A DNA stretch of 64,000 nucleotides from Aurantimonas endophytica (GTDB taxonomy: Bacteria > Pseudomonadota > Alphaproteobacteria > Rhizobiales > Rhizobiaceae), in assembly GCF_014196845.1 (NCBI RefSeq), contig NZ_JACIEM010000002.1, positions 124,001 through 188,000 on the forward strand, read 5' to 3'. Positions 26,694-35,624 of this stretch are shown here, piece after piece. Both the position numbers and the translations under genes were made by a program. The notes below the pieces were generated by a model, which ran no database searches, was not told the origin of the DNA, and saw only the letters and a program-made list of their open reading frames with translations. The stretch's first letter is position 1. Each line of letters starts with the position of its first letter.

Positions 26694-27470
26694 ATGAAGC
26701 GCATTGCAGCGAACGACGACGTGCCGGTTTTTGACCGGGCACACGAAGCTCCGAAAATCTCGAGCGGCGACGATAGCGGCGAGTGGTCACCACCAGCCCG
26801 CCGTCTTTCCATTCCCGGCCTTGTTGTCAGGCTTCCTGGCGACGGTCCGACGATCGAACACAGGCTGAAGGCTCAGGCGGCTTGGATCACGTCATCCCGC
26901 TACAGCGGACAAGCCGCCAACGATAACCAGGATTGGCCGCTAGCCAAGCTTCTAAGGGCCGAAGGTGACGAGCACCATCTACGGCTCGCCGAGCGTTACC
27001 GTGAGATGCACGAGGCCGCACATGCCGTCACCGACCTCATTGGCAGGGATGCGAGCGAAGGCCTTTATACGGCCCACCGGACGGACATTGACGCATCGTC
27101 TGGCAAGCTCGTCGACAAAGGCGTGCGGAAGGTGGGCAAGGCGGCACGGGCGGAAGCTCACCGCGGCCTTCGCACGGAACCCTCGCATCCGCGTCCTATG
27201 TCAAAGCCAATCCCTAAACCTTGGGAAGGCGATGCTGTCCTGATCCGGCAGATAGACGCGCAACGCGAGCTGGCACAGGCGCAGAAGGCGCTGGGGCCGC
27301 TTTGCGTCGCGTTCGAGGCGGCGGTCGTGGGCAATGATACCCTTGAGGAAATTGGACGCGCCCACGGGGCCGGTAACAAAACCGGCGCCAAAGGAGCGGG
27401 ACGCGCTCTGGTGTTTCTCGGATTCCACGAGCTTGAGCATCACTGTCACCGGCTAAGGATAGCTGCGTAG
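26694..27470 (+). CDS. Hypothetical phage-element protein
   Basis: 258 residues from ATG 26694 (GAGAGGGACAATCC upstream). The N-terminal half is polar and unlike known families. The C-terminal part (LCVAFEAAVVGNDTLEEIG, then RAHGAGNKTGAKGAGRALV) resembles a helix-turn-helix segment seen in unnamed rhizobial prophage proteins that often precede late genes; an antiterminator or regulator role is a guess. A strong terminator follows 49 bp after the stop, so this is the end of the early unit. Confidence 0.65.
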   Translation: MKRIAANDDVPVFDRAHEAPKISSGDDSGEWSPPARRLSIPGLVVRLPGDGPTIEHRLKAQAAWITSSRYSGQAANDNQDWPLAKLLRAEGDEHHLRLAERYREMHEAAHAVTDLIGRDASEGLYTAHRTDIDASSGKLVDKGVRKVGKAARAEAHRGLRTEPSHPRPMSKPIPKPWEGDAVLIRQIDAQRELAQAQKALGPLCVAFEAAVVGNDTLEEIGRAHGAGNKTGAKGAGRALVFLGFHELEHHCHRLRIAA

Positions 27471-27518
27471 GGCATACCCATTTTCCGACGCGGGCGGGAA
27501 TAAGCAAGAGACAGATTC

Positions 27519-27545
27519 AGGCCGTCCTCGGGGGCGGCCTTTTTC
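27519..27545 (+). terminator. Rho-independent terminator
   Basis: AGGCCG at 27519-27524 pairs with CGGCCT at 27535-27540, with a 10-nt loop, followed directly by a T-run (27540-27544). It closes the replication/regulator unit and separates it from the capsid unit. Confidence 0.8.
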
Positions 27546-27718
27546 GTCTCACGTTGTCCGTCGCGGCCTGCCAGCTTCTTCGGATAGTCGGCGCCGGGCT
27601 CCTCTCCCTGATGCGCTGGCGACGGCCCCGTTCGTGCTGATGCGGGGCCACTTTAATAACGGCAGCGGCGTTTTTTACGCAGAATCCTTTCCTTTACTCT
27701 CAAGAAATGGAGGCGAAC

Positions 27719-28225
27719 GTGCGGAAATCCGCTCTCGTTGAAATTCTCGCGCGTCGCCTCGGCAAGCCTTTCGGTCGCCTCGATGCCATCCTTTTGGCCT
27801 TGCAGGCAGCCGGGCTTGTCTCGAGGGAGCCTTCCAGCCGGCGCTTTCCAGCGGATGCAACCGAGGGCGATATCGTCGCTTTGACACTGGCAGCCATTTG
27901 CGACGTGGGCGCCACGAAAGACGCCGCCGAGCACGTCGGTCGTTACGGCGCCATGCGCGCAGCATTCGGCGCCACGTTTCGCGAAACGGTTGGCGCCATC
28001 CTCGGCGGTGCCCGCGCCCACGTGAGCCACGTGATTGTCGGAGCTGCCGGCGTCTCAACCATCATCAACGGCGAGCACTGCGTCTTTGGCGCTTCGCCTG
28101 GCGGCGCAGCCGCGATCACCAGCGGGCAAGCCGTCATGGCAATCGCGGCGGAACTAGCAGGCGCGTCCCCAAACGACGCGGACGCCGCTGTCGCAATCGC
28201 CGAGCTTCGGCGCGCAATCCAATAG
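27719..28225 (+). CDS. Hypothetical phage-element protein
   Basis: 168 residues. I chose GTG 27719 because GGAGG lies 5 nt upstream; the ATG at 27707 would overlap that site. The N-terminus (SALVEILARRLGKPFGRLDAI) looks like a helix-turn-helix or terminase-small-like helical region, and the remainder is alanine- and glycine-rich with no known motif. Ends 8 bp before the next gene; the trio 27719-29672 is evidently one unit with the capsid gene. Confidence 0.6.
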   Translation: MRKSALVEILARRLGKPFGRLDAILLALQAAGLVSREPSSRRFPADATEGDIVALTLAAICDVGATKDAAEHVGRYGAMRAAFGATFRETVGAILGGARAHVSHVIVGAAGVSTIINGEHCVFGASPGGAAAITSGQAVMAIAAELAGASPNDADAAVAIAELRRAIQ

Positions 28226-28233
28226 GAAATTAA

Positions 28234-28569
28234 ATGGACCTTCAGAAACTAATTGAGGCTGCCGCTGCAGCAGCCGAGGCGGTTGCGGCGGAGGAAGCTG
28301 CAGCGGCAGCCGACGTGCCTTTCGTCTTCAGTTGGCAACGCGCCGTCTCCGTCTTCGAGCGTGCCGGAGAAATCGACATCGCGGCCAAAACCCTCATTGC
28401 CGCCCGCCGTGAAGGCAAGCGCCCGGAGGCCAGTGCGGCCGTGGAAGACCGCGCCAAGCATCTGCAAGCCGAGAACAAGGCAGCAGTCTATCGCGAAATC
28501 AACAAACAGAATGGCACCAACGACCCGCTTCCCGCGTGGATCGCCAATACGATCGGAGAAAAATACTGA
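28234..28569 (+). CDS. Hypothetical protein upstream of the capsid gene
   Basis: 111 residues, strongly helical: an alanine/glutamate-rich N-terminus (residues 5-27) and a charged middle, then NGTNDPLPAWIANTIGEKY. Its stop overlaps the capsid start as TGATG, so the two are translated together. By position it could be a scaffold or head accessory protein, but no family is recognised. Confidence 0.65.
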   Translation: MDLQKLIEAAAAAAEAVAAEEAAAAADVPFVFSWQRAVSVFERAGEIDIAAKTLIAARREGKRPEASAAVEDRAKHLQAENKAAVYREINKQNGTNDPLPAWIANTIGEKY

Positions 28570-29672
28570 TGACCAATCTAGCCCCTCTCATTGCCGAACT
28601 TGGCGACAAGTTCACCGAGACCTCTGGCGCCCTCGCCACCCGCATTGGTGAGCTTGAAAGGCGGGCAGTACGCGAACGCGAGCCGGCGAACGACAACGTA
28701 GTGGCCTCGCTTGGCTCGATTGTCGCGAATGACCCCGAAGTGCAGCGTATGACCTCCAACTTCCGCGGCAAGGCCGTGGTGAAGCTGACGGGCGAGAACG
28801 CCGCAATCACGACGGCAAACACCACTGTGGGTGCAGGGCGATCCCAGGGCACTTCGTTGGTGCCTGGCATGCGCGTCCCAGGCATTGTTGAGCCGTTCGA
28901 GCGCGAGATGACCATCCGCGATCTGCTCCCGCAGGCGCGTACCACCAGCGGCTCGATCGAATGGCCTCGGGAGACCGGCTTTACCAATAATGCAGCGCCG
29001 GTCGCCGAGACGACTCCTAAGCCGTACTCGGACCTGACCTTCGACATGGTGACGACTCCCGTTCGCACCATCGCGCACATGTTCAAGGCCAGCCGCCAGA
29101 TCCTCGATGATACGCCGGCCCTGCTGGCATACATCGATCGTCGGGGCACCAACGGCCTTAAGCGAGTGGAGGAAAACCAGCTTCTGTTTGGTAACGGAAC
29201 TGGCCAGAATCTGCTGGGTATCGTGCCGCAGGCCACCGCTTTCGACCCGCAGTTCGCCTCGTCTGACGAGACGGCGATCGACCGCCTCCTTCAGGCGATC
29301 AGCCAGGCCGAAGACAGCGACATCCCCGTGACCGGCATTGTGTTGAACAAGCGCGACTGGCGCCGGATTATCGGGATCAAGGATGCAGGTGGGAATTACA
29401 TCTCGCCCGACTCTCCGTTCCAGATTACCCGACCAAATCTCTGGAATCTCCCCATCGTAGCCACGAACGCCATGCCTGTCGGGCAGTTCTTGACCGGTGC
29501 GTTTTCCGAGGGAGCGGCAATCTTCGACCGCATGGATGTTGAAGTCATGGTCTCGAGCGAGAACGCCGATGACTTCGAGAAGAACCTGATTTCCGTGCGC
29601 ATTGAGGAGAGGCTAGCCTTGGCAACCTTCCGGCCAGACGCCTTCATCACCGGCGATTTGTACGCCGCATAG
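28569..29672 (+). CDS. Phage major capsid protein, HK97 family
   Basis: 367 residues. The N-terminal 60 residues are helical and charged (delta-domain-like scaffold region), then the HK97 fold with EREMTIRDLLPQARTTSGSI, TTPVRTIAHMFKASRQILDD, GLKRVEENQLLFGNGTGQNLLGI and ISPDSPFQITRPNLWNLPIVATNAMP, all standard landmarks. Ends ALATFRPDAFITGDL. No head protease or portal gene lies upstream, where they are expected. The protein looks intact in length and motifs, which argues for retained function. Confidence 0.92.
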   Translation: MTNLAPLIAELGDKFTETSGALATRIGELERRAVREREPANDNVVASLGSIVANDPEVQRMTSNFRGKAVVKLTGENAAITTANTTVGAGRSQGTSLVPGMRVPGIVEPFEREMTIRDLLPQARTTSGSIEWPRETGFTNNAAPVAETTPKPYSDLTFDMVTTPVRTIAHMFKASRQILDDTPALLAYIDRRGTNGLKRVEENQLLFGNGTGQNLLGIVPQATAFDPQFASSDETAIDRLLQAISQAEDSDIPVTGIVLNKRDWRRIIGIKDAGGNYISPDSPFQITRPNLWNLPIVATNAMPVGQFLTGAFSEGAAIFDRMDVEVMVSSENADDFEKNLISVRIEERLALATFRPDAFITGDLYAA

Positions 29673-29837
29673 GCGGGTAACCCCTAGGGCGGCGAGTTGA
29701 CGGGCAAGCTTAGTCCGGGAGGCTGTCGGTGGGCCGCCATAGCTCCTTACCACCGATAGCCGCAAGCAACCCGTCGCCGAGTCCCCTTCCGCCCTTGGGC
29801 GGTTGCGGCGGCGGGCATTTCTTTGAGGAGAGACAGC

Positions 29838-30041
29838 ATGCAGACTGCGACGCTCAAGCATTGGGCCGGAACCTACGGATTCCTGTCGAACGAGGACGGC
29901 GGCGGTGACGTCTACGCTCATCTTCAGGAATTCGAACGCGCCAGCCTCAAGCCGCGTGTCGGCGTGAGCTACACGTTCGATGCCGTCATGGATACCCGAC
30001 GTCCCGGCAGGCGCCGAGCCGCGAGCCTCCGGGAGGCCTGA
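29838..30041 (+). CDS. Cold-shock-domain-like small protein
   Basis: 67 residues. The pattern TLKHWAGTYGFLSNEDGGGDVYAHLQEF follows the cold-shock domain layout (strand 1 with K-W, RNP1-like YGFLS, RNP2-like DVYAH), but RNP1 lacks the usual second aromatic pattern KGFGFI. Start ATG behind TTGAGGAGAGACAGC. It probably binds single-stranded nucleic acid. Placed where head-tail connector genes would be in a complete phage; the 165 bp between it and the capsid gene hold no gene. Confidence 0.75.
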   Translation: MQTATLKHWAGTYGFLSNEDGGGDVYAHLQEFERASLKPRVGVSYTFDAVMDTRRPGRRRAASLREA

Positions 30042-30080
30042 CCCACCGGGTGCCGCGGAAGTCTCGATGGCGGTCGGGGA

Positions 30081-30584
30081 CTAAGACGCATCTTCCTCGG
30101 CGCATGCAGCCAGCAGCCCGGCCAGCGCGGGCTCGAATTCCCGGAGCGGGTAGTGCGCTTCCTTGCCTGCCTCTCCCGGGATGCCGATCGTAAGCTCGGG
30201 CGCTCCGGCAACCGACCGCATGAACACTTCCGGATCGATGTCGTAGAACGATACCGCGTACATGCCCTCCGATGTGCTCGTGACCCCCACGCGTCCGTAG
30301 CGGATCTCCCTGCCGTCGGCCTTAAGGTATCTCTTTCCCGACATGCGGAAACTGCCCTCCGTCTCGGTTCCGGAGTCGGCATAACGCGGGAGAGACGACG
30401 CCCCAAAATCGCGACTGACCGATAGTGCGCCCCGATAGCATGTGACGCTGGGCGTCCTTTTGTCGCCGTCGACGAGGACCAGGCGCGGCATAATCCCCGG
30501 ATCAAGCCGCCACACTGGCTGCGCTACGGCGCTCCCGGACATAAGCACTGTGGCCAATCCGGCGGCGGCGATCAGAATTCGCAT
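30081..30584 (-). CDS. Exported hypothetical protein
   Basis: 167 residues with a clear signal peptide (MRILIAAAGLATVLMSGSAVA), so the product is periplasmic. The mature part contains one cysteine near VTCYRGALSV and a second near the C-terminus (LLAACAEED), and no known domain. Start ATG 30584 follows GAGGAGTGCCGC. It is read opposite to the phage genes and has its own transcription unit, as is typical of accessory (lysogenic-conversion) cargo. Confidence 0.75.
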   Translation of the reverse strand: MRILIAAAGLATVLMSGSAVAQPVWRLDPGIMPRLVLVDGDKRTPSVTCYRGALSVSRDFGASSLPRYADSGTETEGSFRMSGKRYLKADGREIRYGRVGVTSTSEGMYAVSFYDIDPEVFMRSVAGAPELTIGIPGEAGKEAHYPLREFEPALAGLLAACAEEDAS

Positions 30585-30719
30585 GCGGCACTCCTCACGT
30601 TCGCTCACCACTTGTAGACGCCGACTCTCCGGGCGCAAGCGCCGGCTGCTGGGATGGCGGTGCATTCCGCCCATCAACGGTGCAAGAATCCTGGAAATCA
30701 AGGGCTTCGTTAGTCTGAT

Positions 30720-31031
30720 TTGTCGGAGCTGCCCACTAGGAAGCCGGGCACCGACTCCCGCCGCGTGTCGAGCGAGAAGCGGCTTCGTGCGACGGCCGAG
30801 GCCGATGCCTGGTGCGCCTTCGAGGCCAGCCTTCCGTGGCTGAATCGGTCGCGCCGCACCATCGTTGAAATCGCTGCCATCCTTCAGGCGCGGCTCGCAT
30901 CGGGAACCCTCGGCGTGCCCGGAATGCATCTCTATCGCGTCGTCCTTCGTCAGCTTGGCGCCACGCCGGCCTCAGCCAGCAGGGTGTCGATGCCTACCAC
31001 TCCAGAAGAGCCTGACGACCTGCTCGACTGA
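30720..31031 (+). CDS. Hypothetical protein
   Basis: 103 residues; the only in-frame start near the beginning is TTG 30720, without a clear ribosome site, so the start is uncertain. Central region (ADAWCAFEASLPWLNRSR and GVPGMHLYRVVLRQLGATPAS) is well-formed and soluble. The family is not recognised. Upstream of the tail fibre gene, 70 bp apart. Confidence 0.55.
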   Translation: MSELPTRKPGTDSRRVSSEKRLRATAEADAWCAFEASLPWLNRSRRTIVEIAAILQARLASGTLGVPGMHLYRVVLRQLGATPASASRVSMPTTPEEPDDLLD

Positions 31032-31101
31032 GCGCCACATCCGCGCATCCCCTCGGGAGCGCCTCTTCACCATTCCCAAAACATGACAGGAGCGCGGCCC
31101 C

Positions 31102-32388
31102 ATGCCGGTGCAACCCTTTTACGCGACCGGCACCGCCACGGTGACGAGCGGCAGCGCAACCGTGACCGGCACAGGTACGGCGTGGTCAATTCAAGTCATC
31201 AATGGCGGCATCTTCTCCCGCAACGGCGTAAGCATCCCGATCGCCTCGATCGAGAGCAATACCTCGCTGACTCTGGCGTATCCGTGGCCGGGCACCACGT
31301 CGACCGGCGCCTATGCGATAGCGCTCAATAATGCTGGGGTTGGGTCGGCGATCGAGGCGAACAAGCGGCTGGCCGAGTTGGTCGCCGCGATGGCCGGGGT
31401 GAGCCCTTTCGCCAAGACGATCCTCAATGACCCTGATGCGGCCACGGTTCGTGCATCGCTTGGCCTGAACGCCACCCTCGCCTTTGAAGTGGGGAGCCTC
31501 GTCTATGGCTCGGCCATCACGAAAGCCACGGCCGCCGCCTGCGTGCCGGGCGGCTTTTACCGGGTAGCGAATGCAGCAGACCAGCCGATCGCTGGAGGCG
31601 CATGGCAAATCCTCACGTCGCTGGATTTCACAAAGACTTACGGCAGTCAGATCGCTGTCGCGGAGTTTGGCCCGAACGCAGGTAAAGTCGCCTCGAGGGC
31701 CATGCTGGCCGGTGTCTGGCAGGCGTGGCGCAATCACCTCACGACTGCTGACGCTGGTGCAGCCGGCCTTGCGGTTCTGGCCGCGGCGGATGCTGCTGCG
31801 GCCCGCGGCGCTGTCGGCGCCACCGGTGTCGGTGGTTCGCTGATCACTTCAGCAGATGCGGCGGCAGCGCGCACGGCGATTGGTGCCACCGCGACGGGAT
31901 CCTCTTTGCTGACGGCGGCGACCGCTGCAGCAGCCAAGACGGCGCTCGCCCTAAACAACGTTGACAACACCACAGACGCCAACAAACCGGTTTCCGCGGC
32001 GCAGGCCGCAGCAGACAATCTGCGGGTGCTGAAGGCGGGGGATACAGTCAGCGGGCCTCTGAACCTTTCGATGCTTCCCACCGCGAACTGGCACTTCACA
32101 TCGACGACCACGGTATCGGTTGCCAATGGCGCCGGCCTCAATTTTCCGACGGGTAGCGGTTTTGCTGTGGTGACAGATAACAACAACGGTAACACCGGTA
32201 CTTTTATAATGGGCGGCGGCGAGATTAAATTAGCAGGTCAATCCGGCACAACATTTGTAAATGGTGGCTCTCCCTCACTAGGGTTTATCGGCTGCGGTTT
32301 CGTAGGCGGTGTCTATTATTTGGTAAATAATAGGGGCGGCACCGTTGGACTTAGCGCAATGATCTTCAAAACACGCAATTCTGGATAA
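31102..32388 (+). CDS. Phage tail fibre protein
   Basis: 428 residues. The N-terminus is rich in short Thr/Ser beta repeats (TATVTSGSATVTGTGT), the middle (about 205-300) is a run of alanine-rich units of the type ADAAAARGAVGATG and ADAAAARTAIGATA, then LNNVDNTTDANKPVSAAQ, a tail-fibre hallmark, and a Gly/Asn-rich C-terminus likely to trimerise and bind the host. Start ATG 31102 after ACAGGAGCGCGG. It may help choose or recognise the host cell surface. Confidence 0.82.
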   Translation: MPVQPFYATGTATVTSGSATVTGTGTAWSIQVINGGIFSRNGVSIPIASIESNTSLTLAYPWPGTTSTGAYAIALNNAGVGSAIEANKRLAELVAAMAGVSPFAKTILNDPDAATVRASLGLNATLAFEVGSLVYGSAITKATAAACVPGGFYRVANAADQPIAGGAWQILTSLDFTKTYGSQIAVAEFGPNAGKVASRAMLAGVWQAWRNHLTTADAGAAGLAVLAAADAAAARGAVGATGVGGSLITSADAAAARTAIGATATGSSLLTAATAAAAKTALALNNVDNTTDANKPVSAAQAAADNLRVLKAGDTVSGPLNLSMLPTANWHFTSTTTVSVANGAGLNFPTGSGFAVVTDNNNGNTGTFIMGGGEIKLAGQSGTTFVNGGSPSLGFIGCGFVGGVYYLVNNRGGTVGLSAMIFKTRNSG

Positions 32389-32400
32389 CGATTACACGTC

Positions 32401-32790
32401 ATGGAGAAATCAGCTTTGACCCCAATTGAGGGCACCGAAAGTCAGTGGACCGATCGAGACGGAAACCTCTACGTCGGACGGACGGGGCAGAGTCTTGAAA
32501 GCTTTCTTGCCGAGCTTGATGCGGGGACTCCTGCGACCCCGACATTAGCACCCGCTTCCATATCCCCGCTGCAAGCACGTAACGGCCTTCGCACCTGGGG
32601 CATCGGCCGCGCTCAGATTGATGCGTTCTTTTCGGCGATTGGGGATGAAGCCGAGCGAGAGGCGGCCGAGGATGCCTGGGAATATGCGACGCAGATCGAT
32701 CGCTCTAACCGACTCGTCGCGGCTTGCGCGGCGTTCCTCGGCAAGACTGAGGCCGATGTCGACCAGTTCTTCACGGATGCGGCGACATAA
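32401..32790 (+). CDS. Hypothetical protein next to the tail fibre
   Basis: 129 residues starting 12 bp after the fibre gene. N-terminal half reads SQWTDRDGNLYVGRTGQSLES, then a helical C-terminal half (RNGLRTWGIGRAQIDAFFSAI). By position it may be a fibre chaperone or a structural cap. No family recognised. Coding composition matches the fibre gene. Confidence 0.65.
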   Translation: MEKSALTPIEGTESQWTDRDGNLYVGRTGQSLESFLAELDAGTPATPTLAPASISPLQARNGLRTWGIGRAQIDAFFSAIGDEAEREAAEDAWEYATQIDRSNRLVAACAAFLGKTEADVDQFFTDAAT

Positions 32791-32985
32791 TTACTGCGCC
32801 GCGGCCGCTGGGTGAGTTCCGGCGCTTATGGCACCCGCTCGGCAATTGGCGATGAACTCGAGCTGCTGACGCAGTGATGGAACGTCCTCGAACGTCTCGA
32901 GGTAGTAGGCGACCTCCATCGGCTCGGGTTTCTCCCCCAGAATGAGCGAGTAATATCCGATTACGTCCTGCGTCGTCAGCGCCAT
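32791..32985 (-). CDS. Small hypothetical protein
   Basis: 64 residues from ATG 32985, chosen because CAGGAG lies 6 nt upstream; ATGs at 33000 and 33009 would place that site inside the gene. The middle (IGYYSLILGEKPEPMEVAYYLE) resembles the repeat of DUF4214-like or linker helices with a Y-x-LLGR-PD pattern, but it is too short for a sure call. Reads against the fibre unit and abuts its stop. Confidence 0.5.
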   Translation of the reverse strand: MALTTQDVIGYYSLILGEKPEPMEVAYYLETFEDVPSLRQQLEFIANCRAGAISAGTHPAAAAQ

Positions 32986-33178
32986 CGCTTGCTCCTGCAT
33001 CCCTACCAAAGCGCAGTCTCTGGTGACACCGAGACCGATAAACCGCGATGGATGAACCCAGGATGACTGGGTCCTCCCTCTAGCTCAGGCACCTGTCGGA
33101 GCAGCCAGGCATCGCGAGAGACAGTCGGCACGTCTGGCCTCCGCCCGTATCACCCATCACGAACGAACGAGGTCCCTA

Positions 33179-34861
33179 ATGGCTCGCGACGTCGAGGACC
33201 TGGTCCTCAGCATTTCCGCAGACACGGCACAAATCCGCCGCGCCCTTAAGCGCCTAGAGGGCGACACGAAGAAAACCACGAGCATCATGGAGCGCAACTT
33301 TGCGACCATGAACACGCGGGTCGGTGCCTCAGCTGTTGCCATGAGCCGGACCTTGGCGGCGGCGTTTGCCGGCGCGGTGACGCTTCGCGGCGCGCAGCAG
33401 CTCGTAGACTCGTCAATCAGGATCCAGAATGCGCTGAAGACCACCGGCCTTGAAGGCGAAGCCCTTAAGTCGGTCTACGACCAGCTGTTCGCCGCTGCAC
33501 AGAAGAACGCGGCTCCGATTGAGAGCCTAGTTACGCTTTATAGCAAGCTCGCAATCAACCAAAAGGAGCTAAACGTTAGCTCTGATGAGCTTGTTAGTTT
33601 CTCTGAGACGATCGCCGTGGCGTTGCGCGCTGGCGGCACAAGCGCAGCCGAGGCGTCGGGCGCCCTGCTGCAGCTCTCTCAGGCGATGGGCGGCGGTGTC
33701 GTCCGTGCGGAGGAATTCACTTCCATCCTCGAGGGCGCTCCCACCATCCTCCAAGCCGCTGCGGCGGGCATCAAGGAAGCTGGCGGCTCAGTCGCTACGC
33801 TTCGTCAGTTGATGCTGGACGGCGAGCTTTCCTCGCAGGCGTTCTTCCGTGGCATCGAAGCCGGTTCCGGGATTCTGGAGGACAGGCTTGCGACTGCGGG
33901 GACAACGGTTTCGCAGGCGTTCGTGCGCCTGCAGAACGTGCTGCAGGACACAGCCGGACGCCTGAATACGGGCACCGAGGCGAGCGAGAAGATTTCGGGG
34001 GCGCTGAATAGCCTGAGCGACACGATCGCTGGCATGGACTTTTCCTCCATCATCTCCGGCCTCGATAACGTCGGCGATGCGGCGTCGCGAGTGGTCGGCG
34101 GGATCATCAATGTCTCTCGCGCGCTTGGCGAGATGGCTGGCCTTCCCGACTGGCTCGAGCGCCATAATGCGATGATGGACAATCTCCGTAGCATGACGCC
34201 ACCGGGCGGCGGCGACGCGCGGATCTCAGGGGCGTTCGAGGTTACGGAAGGCACCGGAATTTCCGGTGCCTCTGTGGCGGGCGGGCGTGGCGGTCGGCTT
34301 CCACGGGTCAACCCGCAAATCACCCTTGATAAGTACCCTGTGGCGGGTGACGGCAAAACCAAAAAGCCCAAAAAGACAGACGAAGAAAGATCCCGCGAGA
34401 AAGCCATCAAGGATGCCGATCGCGAAGCCGAGGCTGTCCGTGAGCTGATCGCGGATCTTGAGCACGAGCAGTTGCAGATCGGCATGACGAACGAGCAACG
34501 ACAGATCTCCGACGCACTGCGCCGGGTTAATGTTGATGCGATGTCTGCGGAGGGCCAAGCGATCGCCGGCCTCATCACTGCCATCGAGCAGGAAGAGGCG
34601 GCGATGGAAAAGCTGGCCCAGACGCAGGAAGAGGTCAACGACGTCGCGCGCGATGTCTTCAGCGGGATGATTACCGATCTGCAGGAAGGCACCAGCGCGG
34701 CTGACATGCTGGCGAATGCGCTTAGCAAGGTCGCCGACTACCTCACCAACATGGCGCTGGATAGTCTCTTCGCAGGACTGCCAGGGGGCGGTGGTGCGAC
34801 CGCAGGCGGTAGGGCCATCCTCGGCACCATTCACACACTCAAATTGAGGAGCGCCCTATGA
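33179..34861 (+). CDS. Phage tape measure protein, C-terminus aberrant
   Basis: 560 residues. N-terminal coiled coil (about 10-60), then the tape measure domain (80-240) with DQLFAAAQKNAAPIESLVTL and GGVVRAEEFTSILEGAPTIL, and a second coiled coil (390-500). The glycine-rich start of the usual C-terminal hydrophobic region (LFAGLPGGGGATAGG) breaks off into 16 unrelated residues before the stop. This suggests a deletion joining the gene to foreign sequence. Tail tube, chaperone and connector genes that should precede it are absent. Overlaps the next gene as ATGA. Confidence 0.8.
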   Translation: MARDVEDLVLSISADTAQIRRALKRLEGDTKKTTSIMERNFATMNTRVGASAVAMSRTLAAAFAGAVTLRGAQQLVDSSIRIQNALKTTGLEGEALKSVYDQLFAAAQKNAAPIESLVTLYSKLAINQKELNVSSDELVSFSETIAVALRAGGTSAAEASGALLQLSQAMGGGVVRAEEFTSILEGAPTILQAAAAGIKEAGGSVATLRQLMLDGELSSQAFFRGIEAGSGILEDRLATAGTTVSQAFVRLQNVLQDTAGRLNTGTEASEKISGALNSLSDTIAGMDFSSIISGLDNVGDAASRVVGGIINVSRALGEMAGLPDWLERHNAMMDNLRSMTPPGGGDARISGAFEVTEGTGISGASVAGGRGGRLPRVNPQITLDKYPVAGDGKTKKPKKTDEERSREKAIKDADREAEAVRELIADLEHEQLQIGMTNEQRQISDALRRVNVDAMSAEGQAIAGLITAIEQEEAAMEKLAQTQEEVNDVARDVFSGMITDLQEGTSAADMLANALSKVADYLTNMALDSLFAGLPGGGGATAGGRAILGTIHTLKLRSAL

Positions 34862-35541
34862 GTGCCTTCCACACTGCCGTCTATCCCGACCGCGTCGAGA
34901 TGCTGACCGACGGCGCCGTCTACCGCAACGACGGCACGCTTATCGGCATTCAGGAGAAGGTGTGGCGCTCGTCGGACATTCCGCTCGCCATCACATGCCG
35001 AGGCGACATGCGGACGGCCGGTGTCTTGATCCCATCCATCCTTCGCGTAGCCTCTGCCGGAAGCTTCGATCTCATGATCGAGCTACTCCCGGACATTCTG
35101 GCGCGTGGGAAGCAGCGCGGCGTTCCCGCGGGACGAGACTTCGAAATTGTTATCGCTGGCATCTCGGAAACGACCGGCCCCTTCACTGCCTACCTCACCT
35201 CCACGAAGTACCAGGAGGGGGTGGACGCATGGACCCTGCTTAACATGGGAACGGACTTCGGTGGCGGCATGGCATTGACTGAATCCGAGTTGGCTGCCCT
35301 TGGTGATATCGGGCCCGAGACCAGCCTGGAAGATATCGGCGTGCCGTTGTTCGAAGCCATGCGCCGCAAGAAAGGGCCGAACCCCTGCCGGCCTGACCTG
35401 CCGTCGCTGTTCGGCATCGGCGGTCATGTGGACTGGACGGTGGTGGATGCGGACGGCGCCCGGACGCGGCGGCTGCATACGTGGCCGGATAAGGTGGGCG
35501 AGAAGATTGATCCGTTTGCGGCGGATGCGGTGGCGGCTTGA
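34858..35541 (+). CDS. Hypothetical phage protein, possibly Ntn-hydrolase-like
   Basis: 227 residues. The pattern at the start (DRVEMLTDGAVYRNDGTLIG, then KVWRSSDIPLAITCRGD) resembles proteins of rhizobial prophages with a proteasome/Ntn-hydrolase-like fold, in which the first strands end in a T/S-DG motif. The rest is not recognised. Its start overlaps the tape measure stop, so it belongs to the tail unit. Function unknown. Confidence 0.65.
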   Translation: MSAFHTAVYPDRVEMLTDGAVYRNDGTLIGIQEKVWRSSDIPLAITCRGDMRTAGVLIPSILRVASAGSFDLMIELLPDILARGKQRGVPAGRDFEIVIAGISETTGPFTAYLTSTKYQEGVDAWTLLNMGTDFGGGMALTESELAALGDIGPETSLEDIGVPLFEAMRRKKGPNPCRPDLPSLFGIGGHVDWTVVDADGARTRRLHTWPDKVGEKIDPFAADAVAA

Positions 35542-35624
35542 TGAATAGCCACCTTTTGGTAGCGACACGGGGCTTCCTCCCCGTGCATGTTCCCACCCTT
35601 GTCCGGTTGCGGAGGGGTGTGGAT

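Noticed and set aside
27707-27718. ATG 27707 as start of the gene ending at 28225
   Set aside because: The GGAGG ribosome site lies inside this extension, 5 nt before GTG 27719.
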